A stretch of DNA of 64,000 bases from Acetobacterium sp965140355 (GTDB taxonomy: Bacteria; Bacillota; Clostridia; Eubacteriales; Eubacteriaceae): the NCBI GenBank assembly GCA_965140355.1, contig OZ223194.1, positions 1,302,001 through 1,366,000 on the forward strand, read 5' to 3'. Positions 48,958 through 58,324 of the stretch are shown here, in pieces (position 1 is the first letter of the stretch; each line of letters begins with the position of its first letter). The notes under the pieces are model-generated. The model was not told the origin of the DNA, searched no databases, and worked only from the letters and a program-made list of their open reading frames with translations. The translations under genes and the position numbers were made by a program.

Positions 48958-51177
48958 ATGATTAGAATGGGAAAAAAATTAACTGTTGAACAGGAAGAAA
49001 TTAAATATTTTATTGATAAGATTGTTAAAGATGAAGAAAATCGCTGTGCCACCGTTCAAGGCTGGGCTTTTAATACTAAAACAAAAGAACCGGTAGAATT
49101 GTATTTGTTAGGAAAAGAAGCAGCAGGGGTTCAATTTAAACGTGATTTTAGAATTGATGTCAATAATAAATATTTATTGCCCGATGATGCCAAAGTTGGT
49201 TTTATTATTGAGTTTGATGAACGAACCTATGGTGAAAAGCTAAAACTTAAATTAAAAGATGGTAATAACGTTGCCATTGCACCGATAAATCTGAAAAAAA
49301 ATTATGATTATTTAAAACGACCAAATCTGTTTAATGCCCGACGTCTGGCCGGAGTGACTACCCGAACCGTGGGATATTTTAGTCGGAATGGCTTAAAAAA
49401 TACGATTCGCAAAATAAAATTTGAACTGAAATATAAAAATCAGGAAAATTATGATTTCTGGATTGATGTCCACGAAGATTTTGACCCAAAAAAGATCAGT
49501 GAAGAAATAAATAAATTTACCTATAATCCTAAGGTTTCGATTGTGATGCCGGTATATAATGTAGAGGAACGATGGTTGCGAGCTTGTATTGATTCGGTTT
49601 TAAACCAATATTATCAAAACTGGGAGCTCTGCATTGCTGATGATCATTCCAGCGATGCTCACATTAAACCGCTGCTGGAAGAATACCAACAGTTGGATGC
49701 ACGAATCAAGGTTGTTTATCGGACCGAAAACGGTCATATTTCCGAAGCTTCCAACTCGGCGCTGGCAATTGCGACGGGTGAATTTGTGGGACTTCTGGAT
49801 AATGATGATACCTTGGCAGAATTCGCTTTATATGAAGTGGTGAAATTACTAAATGAATCGCCTGAAGCCGATCTGATTTATAGTGATGAAGATAAGCTAA
49901 GTGAAGATAACGTCCGCAGTCAACCATTTTTTAAAACCGATTGGGCTCCGGATATCTTGTTGGCGACCAATTATATCTGCCATTTTGGGGTCTACCGAAA
50001 AACGATTATAGATGAAATCGGCGGTTTTAGAAAAGGGTATGAAGGCGCCCAGGATTATGATCTGGTACTCCGTTTTACGGAAAAAACAGATAAAATATTT
50101 CATTTACAGAAGATTTTATATCATTGGCGGATGATCAGTAATTCGACGGCCGTTAATCCCGATTCAAAAGGATATGCTTTTGAAGCGGGACTTAAGTCAC
50201 TGGAAGATGCATTGGAACGGAGAGGAATTAAAGGAACGGTTACGCATGGTGCTTTTCCCGGGGTTTATGATATTGAATATGAAATATATAATGATGGTTT
50301 AGTTTCGGTGATTATTCCGACTCGGGATAATGCCGTTGATTTAAAAGCCTGCATCGATTCGATTTTTGAAAAAACACTTTATCAGAAATTTGAAATAATC
50401 GTTGCGGATAATGGCAGCGAAAAAGAAGAGACCTTTAAATTGTTTGAATATTATCGCAAAAAATACCCAAACCAATTTAAGGTTACAAGGATTGATATTC
50501 CGTTTAACTTTTCCCAGATCAATAATTTGGCGGTGAAAGAAGCGCAAGGCGAATATCTATTGTTCCTGAATAATGATATTACCGTGATAACCAAAGGTTG
50601 GATGAAACGGATGGTCAGCTTTGCCCAACAGGATCATATTGGAGCCGTTGGCGCGAAACTTTATTATCCCGACAATACCATTCAGCATGCCGGCGTTCTG
50701 CTGGGAATGGGCGGCGTTGCCGGACACGGACATTGTGGATATCCGAGAGATGATTATGGTTATTTCGGGAAACTGGTGACCAATAATAATTATTCGTCGG
50801 TGACGGCAGCCTGTATGATGGTCAAGCGAGCAGATTTTGATCTGGTCAATGGTTTTGAAGAAAAATTAACCGTTGCTTTTAATGATGTTGATTTCTGTCT
50901 TAAGTTATATGAGGCTGGAAAATTCAACGTTTGGCTGCATAATGTTGAATTATATCATTATGAATCGAAGTCCCGAGGGGCAGAAGATACCTATGCAAAA
51001 TATAAACGTTTTAGCAGTGAGATCAAGTTTATGAAAGATCATTGGTTGAAGTATATTAAAGATGATCCTTATTATAATAAAAATTTGACCCGAGTTGATG
51101 GAAACTATGCAATTTGTGTTGATATTGTTGGTTATGTTAAAGGAAAATCGTTGGAAGATGTTGAAGATAACATTTAA
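48958..51177 (+). CDS. Glycosyltransferase with two GT2 domains and an N-terminal accessory domain
   Basis: A 739-residue protein: an N-terminal beta-rich domain (about 10-110), a linker, a first GT2 domain (about 190-430, VSIVMPVYNVEERWL, ADDHSSD, GLLDNDDT) and a second (about 440-720, VSVIIPTRDNAVDL, VADNGSEKEE, FLNNDITV). Both keep the DxD-like acidic motifs for nucleotide-sugar and metal. Such double enzymes build rhamnan-type or O-antigen-like chains. Start ATG at 48958 is uncertain; a second ATG at 48967 also fits. It follows the ABC exporter genes and a long inverted repeat. Confidence 0.88.
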   Translation: MIRMGKKLTVEQEEIKYFIDKIVKDEENRCATVQGWAFNTKTKEPVELYLLGKEAAGVQFKRDFRIDVNNKYLLPDDAKVGFIIEFDERTYGEKLKLKLKDGNNVAIAPINLKKNYDYLKRPNLFNARRLAGVTTRTVGYFSRNGLKNTIRKIKFELKYKNQENYDFWIDVHEDFDPKKISEEINKFTYNPKVSIVMPVYNVEERWLRACIDSVLNQYYQNWELCIADDHSSDAHIKPLLEEYQQLDARIKVVYRTENGHISEASNSALAIATGEFVGLLDNDDTLAEFALYEVVKLLNESPEADLIYSDEDKLSEDNVRSQPFFKTDWAPDILLATNYICHFGVYRKTIIDEIGGFRKGYEGAQDYDLVLRFTEKTDKIFHLQKILYHWRMISNSTAVNPDSKGYAFEAGLKSLEDALERRGIKGTVTHGAFPGVYDIEYEIYNDGLVSVIIPTRDNAVDLKACIDSIFEKTLYQKFEIIVADNGSEKEETFKLFEYYRKKYPNQFKVTRIDIPFNFSQINNLAVKEAQGEYLLFLNNDITVITKGWMKRMVSFAQQDHIGAVGAKLYYPDNTIQHAGVLLGMGGVAGHGHCGYPRDDYGYFGKLVTNNNYSSVTAACMMVKRADFDLVNGFEEKLTVAFNDVDFCLKLYEAGKFNVWLHNVELYHYESKSRGAEDTYAKYKRFSSEIKFMKDHWLKYIKDDPYYNKNLTRVDGNYAICVDIVGYVKGKSLEDVEDNI

Positions 51178-51207
51178 CTTAATAGGTGATAAAATGTAAC
51201 GAAAAAA

Positions 51208-51236
51208 TTGACGATGTAAACTATTTGTGGTATTAT
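51208..51236 (+). promoter_or_regulatory. SigA-type promoter of the wall amidase gene
   Basis: TTGACG (51208-51213), 17-base spacer, TATTAT (51231-51236). Predicted start near 51243, giving a 119-base leader that contains the shared RNA-like element. Confidence 0.7.
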
Positions 51237-51278
51237 TGTTACAATTATAAATAGCGACATCCGGCTGTAATAACGATG

Positions 51279-51328
51279 ATCGGCAATTGCGTAACTGGAC
51301 ACCAAGCTCATAGCAATTTCGTAATTAC
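51279..51328 (+). promoter_or_regulatory. Leader element shared with the rfbA leader
   Basis: GGCAATTGCG (51282-51291) pairs with CGTAATTACC (51320-51329) over ten positions with one mismatch and one wobble. It encloses AACTGGACACCAAGCT, a GCT-CAT-AGC mini-stem and a T-rich end. The same segments in the same order occur at 43977-44026. The element ends about 33 bases before the start codon, before a very strong ribosome site AAAGGAGG. Confidence 0.5.
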
Positions 51329-51361
51329 CTTTAAGATATATTTAAAGAAAGGAGGCAGATT

Positions 51362-54193
51362 ATGGAAATAATTAGAAATAGAAGAAAGCAGATTGCGTTG
51401 GGAATTGTAATGACGCTTGTCTTATTGACGTTTTTTTCATATTTTAGCTTAGATGTCAAGGCGGCCAGTACGACCATTGTTGTTAATCCCGGGCATTTGG
51501 TTGGGGTTGATACGGGGGCTGTAAACAAAAGTAATGGTATTCGTGAGGTTGACCTTAATAATGCGTTGGCGATTAAGGTGGTATCAACCCTGCGGCAAAA
51601 TGGTTATAATGCGATGTTAAGTCATCCGGTCCCGGGAAATCCGGGGTTGCCAACCCTGCTTTCAGCACCACCGGTTTATTCGGCTTATTCAACCACCATT
51701 TGTAATAAAGCGAATCAAATTGGCGCTGATTTATTGATCAGCATCCATCATAATTCTGGAGCGGCAACCGCCAGTGGTTATGAGTTTTACTGGAGCAGTT
51801 ATCACCCATCGGTTGATACGAATGGGATTTATCAAAAGCTTGGATTATGGAGCGATGGATCGTGGGCAGACTTAGATGCAACACCACCAACGATCGCATT
51901 AAAATCCAAAGAATTGGCGAATCTTTTAGACGACAATTTCAGTGAAAATTTAACCTATGTTCCCAGTCGTGATAAGATTATTGAACGAGATGATGCGATC
52001 ACGAGAAAAACCAGTATGCCATCGGTATTGATTGAAGCGGGTTATGTTTCGAATAATGCTGAAGTTGTGAAAATGGCAGATGGAAACAATCAACAACAGA
52101 TGGCCAATCAGATGTTGGCAAGTATCAATGAACTTTTTGGGGCCAATACAGACCTGATGACGGCGTCCAGTTTTACGGCCAGTGTTAATGGGGATAAAAT
52201 TACCGCAACTGTAAACGGCGTTTCAGCTCCAAATGGCTTACAAGTGATTTACATTCCGGTATGGAGTGATGATGGCGGTCAGGATGATTTGAAATGGTAT
52301 TCGGCAACCAAACAAGGGGATGGCAGTTACAGTGCGACGATTGATGTTAAAGACCATGGTTATGAAAGTGGAAATTATCAATTGCATTGTTATGGGGTTG
52401 ATTCTTATGGGAAGTATACTTTATTAGGCAATACTACCGTGAATGTCACCTCATCGGTGCAGGAAAAAATGACAGCAAGCAGTGTGACCGGAACGGTTTC
52501 GGGAAATAAAATTACAGCAACGGTTAAAGGTATTTCAGCTCCGAACGGACTGAAGGGAATTACGATTCCGGTTTGGAGCGAAACCGGTGGTCAAGACGAT
52601 TTAAAGTGGTATTCGGCAACGAAACAAAGTGATGGCAGTTATGCGGTGACAATCGACATCAAGGATCATAATTCTGATGGCGGACTTTATAACATCCATG
52701 CTTATGGAATAGACGACAATGGTAAGATGACATTTTTGGGTAACACGTCGGCGACGGTTAAAGTTGATACAATGACGGCAACGAGTGTAAGTGCCAATGT
52801 CTCCGGAAATAAAATTACGGCAATGGTTAAAGGGATAACCGCACCGAATGGAATTACGGAAGTGAGCATCCCAATCTGGAGTGAAACCAACGGCCAAGAT
52901 GATTTGAAATGGTACCCGACGACGAAACAAAGTGATGGCAGCTATGCGGTGACAATTGATATCAGGGATCATAATTCTGATGGCGGGACCTATAATATTC
53001 ATGCTTATGGCAAAGATAATAATAATAAAATGACATTTGTCGGCAGCACCTCGGTAAAAGTTCTGGTTGAACCAATGACTGCGACCAGTGTAACGGCCAG
53101 CGTTTCTGGAAATAAAATTACGACAATCGTGAAAGGCATTAATGCACCAAATGGGCTTAAGTCAGTCGCCGTTCCAATCTGGAGTGAGATTGGCGGTCAG
53201 GACGACTTAAAATGGTATGCCGCGACCAAACAAAGCGATGGCAGTTATGCGGTAACAATTGATATTAAGGATCACAATTATTCAGGTGGGGTTTATAACA
53301 TCCATGTTTATGGAACTAATGATAGTGGTAAGCAAACTTTTCTCGGGAATACCTCGGTTAGCGTAGCGACGACATCAATGTCGGCAACGTCAGTAAAAGC
53401 TTCGGTGGCAGAAAATATGGTTACCGTTACCGTTAGTGGGATAAAAGCGCCAAATGGGATTAAAAAGATTGAGATTCCAACCTGGAGCGATATCAACGGT
53501 CAAGATGATTTGATTTGGTATACCGCAACCGAGCAGAGTGATGGCAGCTACAAGGTTGTTATTGATGCCAAAAACCATCATGGCGACAGTGGAACTTATT
53601 TGATTGATGCTTACGGTGTGGAGTTGGATGGACGATTTGTACCGCTGGGCAGTACTTCAGCAAGTGTCCGTTATGTGGAAACCCCGATCATGGGAGAAAC
53701 AACAGTGACAGCAGCCGAATTGGTAGCCTATTATAAAGCTTCGGGAAGTGTTTATCCGCAGATTTACAACGATTTAGGCGTGAATTTGGAGAAGTTTGTC
53801 GATCTTTACATTCAGGAATGTAAAGTGGAAGGTGTTCGTGCGGAAGTTGCTTTTGCACAAGCCATGCTTGAAACCGGGAACCTTCAATTCGGCGGCGATG
53901 TAAAAGTGACACAATTCAATTTTGCCGGCTTAGGTGCCACCGGAGGCGTTCCGGGATTTGATTTCTCAGTCGTATATGGGAATAACAGCACCGGACTTCA
54001 AACCGGAATTCGTGGTCATGTGCAGCATTTGAAATGTTATGCCTGTGATGAAGATTTGAAGCAAACCAATGTTGATCCGAGATGGAACGATAAAATCCGA
54101 TTGCGGGCGCTTTCGGTTGAAGAATTGGCAGGAACCTGGGCTGCCGATACCACATATGCAACTAAGATTAAAGCGATTATGAAGAAGTTTTGA
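51362..54193 (+). CDS. Secreted N-acetylmuramoyl-L-alanine amidase / glucosaminidase with five GBS-Bsp-like repeats
   Basis: A 943-residue secreted wall hydrolase. Signal peptide (1-34, ending VKA), amidase_3 domain (about 37-255) with zinc residues in VVNPGHL, GIREVDLN and SIHHNSG plus the catalytic Glu in VLIEAGYVSN. Then five repeats of about 100 residues (starting near 266, 370, 470, 571 and 672), each with IPVWSExxGQDDLKWY and a HNSDGG/YNIHAYG end, the GBS Bsp-like repeat. A C-terminal glucosaminidase-type domain (about 780-943) has EGVRAEVAFAQAMLETGNLQ and FNFAGLGATGG. It can cut both the peptide link and the glycan. It ends at a strong terminator. Confidence 0.93.
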   Translation: MEIIRNRRKQIALGIVMTLVLLTFFSYFSLDVKAASTTIVVNPGHLVGVDTGAVNKSNGIREVDLNNALAIKVVSTLRQNGYNAMLSHPVPGNPGLPTLLSAPPVYSAYSTTICNKANQIGADLLISIHHNSGAATASGYEFYWSSYHPSVDTNGIYQKLGLWSDGSWADLDATPPTIALKSKELANLLDDNFSENLTYVPSRDKIIERDDAITRKTSMPSVLIEAGYVSNNAEVVKMADGNNQQQMANQMLASINELFGANTDLMTASSFTASVNGDKITATVNGVSAPNGLQVIYIPVWSDDGGQDDLKWYSATKQGDGSYSATIDVKDHGYESGNYQLHCYGVDSYGKYTLLGNTTVNVTSSVQEKMTASSVTGTVSGNKITATVKGISAPNGLKGITIPVWSETGGQDDLKWYSATKQSDGSYAVTIDIKDHNSDGGLYNIHAYGIDDNGKMTFLGNTSATVKVDTMTATSVSANVSGNKITAMVKGITAPNGITEVSIPIWSETNGQDDLKWYPTTKQSDGSYAVTIDIRDHNSDGGTYNIHAYGKDNNNKMTFVGSTSVKVLVEPMTATSVTASVSGNKITTIVKGINAPNGLKSVAVPIWSEIGGQDDLKWYAATKQSDGSYAVTIDIKDHNYSGGVYNIHVYGTNDSGKQTFLGNTSVSVATTSMSATSVKASVAENMVTVTVSGIKAPNGIKKIEIPTWSDINGQDDLIWYTATEQSDGSYKVVIDAKNHHGDSGTYLIDAYGVELDGRFVPLGSTSASVRYVETPIMGETTVTAAELVAYYKASGSVYPQIYNDLGVNLEKFVDLYIQECKVEGVRAEVAFAQAMLETGNLQFGGDVKVTQFNFAGLGATGGVPGFDFSVVYGNNSTGLQTGIRGHVQHLKCYACDEDLKQTNVDPRWNDKIRLRALSVEELAGTWAADTTYATKIKAIMKKF

Positions 54194-54196
54194 CAA

Positions 54197-54229
54197 AAAG
54201 CAGGGTTGATTATTCAATCCTGCTTTTTT
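54197..54229 (+). terminator. Intrinsic terminator after the amidase gene
   Basis: AAAGCAGGGTTGA (54197-54209) pairs with TCAATCCTGCTTT (54214-54226) with one G-T wobble, followed by T. Confidence 0.92.
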
Positions 54230-54301
54230 AATTTCTTTTCTTGACAGATTAAACAATTGAATGATAGGGTAAGCACAAGAATCGATTATTATCGGGGCCT
54301 A

Positions 54302-54334
54302 GTTTAATGATAATAACTCGGATCGTCATTAAAC
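54302..54334 (+). repeat. 9-bp inverted repeat in the leader of the M23 gene
   Basis: GTTTAATGA (54302-54310) pairs perfectly with TCATTAAAC (54326-54334) around 15 bases. It is 34 bases before the start codon and lacks a T run. A TTGACA at 54242 is a possible -35 box, but no good -10 follows. Confidence 0.45.
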
Positions 54335-54367
54335 AAAAATAATTTATAATAATTTCGAGAAGAGAGT

Positions 54368-56230
54368 ATGATGAAAATCAGGAAAAATAAAAATTGGACG
54401 AAGTGGCTACTGGGGTGTTGGATGACTGCTTTTATTTTGTCGCTTTCGACGGGGGCCGTTTTTGCCGACGAAGCGGTAGTTGCCGATATTCAGGAAGTTG
54501 ATGTAAAAACTGAATCCGAAGAAATCCTTGAAATAGAAACGGCCGTTAGTGAAATCCAAGTGACCGTCTCACAAGATTTGCAGAATCGCACAACCTATTT
54601 AGTGAGTACGGTTGGTTGCGCCGGGAAAACGACAATTGGGAAGGTGATGTTTCCCATCTGGACCGAAAGAAATGGTCAGGATGATTTGCACTGGTATGAA
54701 GGAATCAGAGACAGTGATGGGGAATACCGGATTACTGTAAACAATCAAAATCATGGTTTTGAAACCGGGGTTTATAATATTCATACTTATATCTATGGCG
54801 ATTCCGGTCAAGTGTTAAAAACGTTAGTAAATACTTATATGCTGGAAGCAGAGCGTCCGATCATCAGGATTGGTGAAATCGAAAATAATTGCTATAAAGT
54901 GAGTATCAGCGGAGTAAGTAATGCCCAGGGGGTGATCGGGGTCAGTTTTCCGACCTGGACTCAGTCCGGCGGGCAAAATGACTTGCGTTGGGAAAATGGC
55001 AATTATGTGGGGCATGATACTTGGGAAACAACCATTAACATTGACAACTATCAGCGTAGTTATGACACCTTTATAACCCATGCTTATGTAACCAATTGCG
55101 ATCGCCAGCAAAAGTATATTGGTGAAACCGAGCAGTGCATCTTAAATCCATTTGACCAAGAACCGCTTAAAATCTCAGCTAAGCAGGAGATAAATAGCAC
55201 CAAGTTTGTCGTTAATACCGAAAATTGCAAGGGGAAATCCGGCATTAAAAGTGTTTGGTTTGCCGTGTGGTCGGAGCGAAATGGCCAGGACGAGATAAGA
55301 TGGTATCAAGGCACCCGTGGTAACAATGGCGAATTTACCATGAGCGATGATATTGAAAACCATGGTTTTGAAACAGGTCCTTTCATTATTCATGCTTACC
55401 TGCGGGGGAACAATGAAGAAAACATTGCTTTTGCTGATAATTTTTTTAAGATGGAAAAAACGAACCCAATGATTGAATATGATCACGCTGTGCTGAATAA
55501 TACTTTTAAAATGCGGATTAGAAATGTCGGGGATCAAAACGGGGTGACCAGTATCGTTTTTCCAACTTGGAGCCGGACTAACGGCCAGGATGATATCCGT
55601 TGGGAACCCGCCACCTATATCGGCGGCCATACCTGGGAAGCGACAATTCATTTAAAGGATTATCAGATAATTGTCGATGATTTTATTAGCCATGCCTACT
55701 TGACGGATAAAAACGGACAAATGGTTTTTCTAACGGATTCAGTTAAACGTATTTTACAAAACACGCAAACCATTTATGGTTATTTTGCTTATCCCCTGGA
55801 TAAAAACTACCGACCCAATGCGAATGATCCAACCGATTGGTTTGGACCCCGGTGGGGTGATATGCATGAAGGGGTAGATATTCCGGCGAATCGTTATGCC
55901 AGTTGTTTTGCGGTTGGCGATGGAATTGTTGAAAAAGCCGACTACTTTATGGGTTATGGTCGTTATATTAGAATCAGGACCACTGATCGGTATGGTGAAA
56001 GTGTCTCGTTTTTTTACGGACATCTACAGGAAATAAATGTCAGCGTTGGTCAAACAGTCAGTAAAGGACAAAAAATTGGGTCAGTCGGTGGATCAGGATA
56101 CAATGCTCAAGGCGATTATAGTGATAATGCGTTTGGATCGCATCTGCATTTTGGTGCCATTGCAAATGCTGATGATGCCTGTGTTGATCCGGAAATCTGG
56201 ATTGATTTTCATAACCCCAATAATAACTAA
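54368..56230 (+). CDS. Secreted M23 peptidase with four GBS-Bsp-like repeats
   Basis: A 620-residue secreted protein: signal peptide (about 1-34, ending VFADEA), four repeats (about 60-160, 163-260, 272-360 and 370-465) related to those of the previous gene by the W(T/S)xxxGQxDxxW core and HAY ends, then an M23 (LytM) domain (about 475-615). The metal ligands are in MHEGVDIP, and GSHLHFG holds the second His pair. GHLQEINVSVGQTVSKGQKIG is typical of M23. It probably cuts peptide cross-bridges of peptidoglycan. Shared repeats suggest that both enzymes bind the same wall component. Confidence 0.93.
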   Translation: MMKIRKNKNWTKWLLGCWMTAFILSLSTGAVFADEAVVADIQEVDVKTESEEILEIETAVSEIQVTVSQDLQNRTTYLVSTVGCAGKTTIGKVMFPIWTERNGQDDLHWYEGIRDSDGEYRITVNNQNHGFETGVYNIHTYIYGDSGQVLKTLVNTYMLEAERPIIRIGEIENNCYKVSISGVSNAQGVIGVSFPTWTQSGGQNDLRWENGNYVGHDTWETTINIDNYQRSYDTFITHAYVTNCDRQQKYIGETEQCILNPFDQEPLKISAKQEINSTKFVVNTENCKGKSGIKSVWFAVWSERNGQDEIRWYQGTRGNNGEFTMSDDIENHGFETGPFIIHAYLRGNNEENIAFADNFFKMEKTNPMIEYDHAVLNNTFKMRIRNVGDQNGVTSIVFPTWSRTNGQDDIRWEPATYIGGHTWEATIHLKDYQIIVDDFISHAYLTDKNGQMVFLTDSVKRILQNTQTIYGYFAYPLDKNYRPNANDPTDWFGPRWGDMHEGVDIPANRYASCFAVGDGIVEKADYFMGYGRYIRIRTTDRYGESVSFFYGHLQEINVSVGQTVSKGQKIGSVGGSGYNAQGDYSDNAFGSHLHFGAIANADDACVDPEIWIDFHNPNNN

Positions 56231-56261
56231 ATAGCAATTTTAAATAGGCATTGATAACAAT

Positions 56262-56293
56262 AGAGGTGGAACTCTGGTTCTTAACCTCTTTTT
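56262..56293 (+). terminator. Intrinsic terminator after the M23 gene
   Basis: AGAGGT (56262-56267) with inner GAAC, loop, and ACCTCT (56284-56289) followed by five T. Confidence 0.75.
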
Positions 56294-56315
56294 GTTTAGC
56301 ATAATTGAATCCTGT

Positions 56316-56323
56316 GTTATAAT
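56316..56323 (+). promoter_or_regulatory. Promoter -10 of the glycosyltransferase genes
   Basis: TATAAT (56318-56323) about 36 bases before the start of the next gene; the -35 region (TTTAGC, 17 bases upstream) is weak. Confidence 0.4.
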
Positions 56324-56358
56324 AAAGCGACAATCTATTCGAAGCAAAGGAAGGTCTT

Positions 56359-57342
56359 ATGAAGTGTGACATTTCGGTAATTATTCCGAACTATAATGGC
56401 GAAAATTATATTGCAAATTGTCTGGACAGTATTTTGGTCCAAAGTTATTTGGCGTTTGGACAAATGGAAATCATCGTCGTGGATGATTGCTCCAGCGATA
56501 AAAGCGTTGAAATTATAAAAAGATATGAAAATGTAATTCTAATTGAAAATGAAATAAATTCAGGGTTTGACAAGTCGGTTAATCAGGGTATCTTAGCCAG
56601 CAATGGTGAATTTTGTTTGTTGTTGAATAATGACGTTGTGATTGATCCGAATTTTGTAAAATACTTGTATCTACATATTAATGATAGCGACAGGTTTTTT
56701 TCGGTGAGTTCGAAAATGGTGCGTTATTATGAGCGTGATAAACTTGATGATGCCGGGGATTTTTATAATATTTTTGGTTGGGGATATAAACGCGGCGATG
56801 GAAAAGATGTCGAAAGTTATGACAAACCAATGTCGGTATTTAGCACGTGCGCGGGAGCGGGAATTTATCGCCGCGCTGTTTTTGATGAGATTGGTTTATT
56901 TGATGAGGCTTTTTTTGCGTATATGGAAGACATTGATATTTCCTATCGCGGACTGATTAATGGTTATAAAAATCGTTATGAACCCAAAGCGATTTGCTAC
57001 CATATTGGGAGTGCGACCACGGCCGAAGGGCAAAAATACAGTCCCTTTAAAGTACAGATTTCAGCGCGAAACAATATCTATGTGGCGTATAAGAATATGC
57101 CCCTGATTCAGCTAGTGGTTAACAGTCCGTTTTTGCTGGTGGGGTTTTTGATTAAATATCTGCTTTTTTTAAAACGTGGTTATGGCAAAGACTATACGGC
57201 CGGAATTAAGGAAGGATTTAAAACCCTGGGAAAAGTCAAAAAAGTGCCCTTTCAGTTTAAAAATCTGGGGCAGTATTTTTTAATTGAAGCGCATTTGGTG
57301 ATTAACGTGATGCGGTTTATAATAAATAAATTAGAAAAGTAA
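56359..57342 (+). CDS. Family 2 glycosyltransferase
   Basis: A 327-residue GT-A enzyme: VIIPNYNGENYIANCL at the N-terminus, VDDCSSDKS, LLLNNDVVIDP (the DxD-like motif), and AGAGIYRRAVFDEIGLFDEAFFAYMEDIDISYRG, typical of rhamnosyltransferase-like GT2 proteins. A membrane-associated C-terminal helix is likely (about 240-265). GGAAGG precedes the ATG. The donor and acceptor sugars cannot be told from sequence, but the nearby rfb genes make dTDP-rhamnose a good candidate donor. Confidence 0.9.
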   Translation: MKCDISVIIPNYNGENYIANCLDSILVQSYLAFGQMEIIVVDDCSSDKSVEIIKRYENVILIENEINSGFDKSVNQGILASNGEFCLLLNNDVVIDPNFVKYLYLHINDSDRFFSVSSKMVRYYERDKLDDAGDFYNIFGWGYKRGDGKDVESYDKPMSVFSTCAGAGIYRRAVFDEIGLFDEAFFAYMEDIDISYRGLINGYKNRYEPKAICYHIGSATTAEGQKYSPFKVQISARNNIYVAYKNMPLIQLVVNSPFLLVGFLIKYLLFLKRGYGKDYTAGIKEGFKTLGKVKKVPFQFKNLGQYFLIEAHLVINVMRFIINKLEK

Positions 57343-57433
57343 ATACTTTCAACTTCGCCACTTCCATATTTAAAAAGGGTATGGTAGAATATAATGTCTT
57401 TTGAAAGATAAAATGGCTTCAGAAAGGCTGAAA

Positions 57434-58300
57434 ATGGATTTATCAATTATCATTGTTAATTATAAAACAGAAGAATTAACTTCAAACTGTATTGATTCAA
57501 TCATTAAAAGTAATACCAGAGGATTGAATTATGAAATCATCCTGGTGGATAATGCTTCGAATGATGGCAGTATTGAAGCAATTGAAAAACGCTTCACCGA
57601 AATACGAATTATTAAAAACCCTGAAAATGATGGGTTTGCCAAGGGAAATAATATCGGAATCGAAGCATCCAAGGGCGATTATATTTTGCTGTTAAATTCA
57701 GATACCATTGTTGAACAGAATACTTTAAAAGGGGCGGTGGCATTTATTAAAGATCACCGTCATATCGGAGCATTGGGATGCAAAATACTGTTACCGTCAG
57801 GGAAGTTGGACCCGGCCTGTAAAAGGAGTTTCCCAACCCCTTTAAACGGGCTTTATCACAGTCTCAACCTGGATACGGCCTTTCCTGATAGTACCCGTTT
57901 TGGGGCGTATAACCTAACCTATGTCAATGAAAACAAAACGTGTTCAATCGATTGTATTATGGGTGCTTTTATGCTTGTTCCACGGGTGGTTATTGAGCAG
58001 GTGGGAATGCTCGATGAAGATTATTTTATGTATGGAGAAGATATTGACTGGTGCTACCGGATTAAAGCGGCCGGGTTCCAGGTCATGTATTATCCGGAAA
58101 TTCGAATTTTTCATCATAAAAAAGCCAGTGGTATTGGCAAGCGGAATCCGAAAGTGATCGCGGCCTTTTATGATTCGATGATAATTTTTTATAATAAGCA
58201 TTATCAAAATAAATACAATAAATTGACGCGATGGTGTGTGATCACCGGAACAACAGTGATGAAGAGGATGGCACTGGCAAAAAATAAACGTCGAAAATAA
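57434..58300 (+). CDS. Family 2 glycosyltransferase
   Basis: A 288-residue GT2 enzyme similar in plan to the preceding one: LSIIIVNYKTEELTSNCI, VDNASNDGS, LLLNSDTIVE, and MGAFMLVPRVVIEQVG followed by EDIDWCYR. ATG at 57434 is preferred because AAAGG is placed well before it and the protein then begins exactly at the family N-terminus; starts at 57401 or 57413 would add a non-homologous tail. Likely rhamnosyltransferase-like by pattern. Confidence 0.9.
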   Translation: MDLSIIIVNYKTEELTSNCIDSIIKSNTRGLNYEIILVDNASNDGSIEAIEKRFTEIRIIKNPENDGFAKGNNIGIEASKGDYILLLNSDTIVEQNTLKGAVAFIKDHRHIGALGCKILLPSGKLDPACKRSFPTPLNGLYHSLNLDTAFPDSTRFGAYNLTYVNENKTCSIDCIMGAFMLVPRVVIEQVGMLDEDYFMYGEDIDWCYRIKAAGFQVMYYPEIRIFHHKKASGIGKRNPKVIAAFYDSMIIFYNKHYQNKYNKLTRWCVITGTTVMKRMALAKNKRRK

Positions 58301-58324
58301 AAACCATGATGGAGGGAGACTAAA

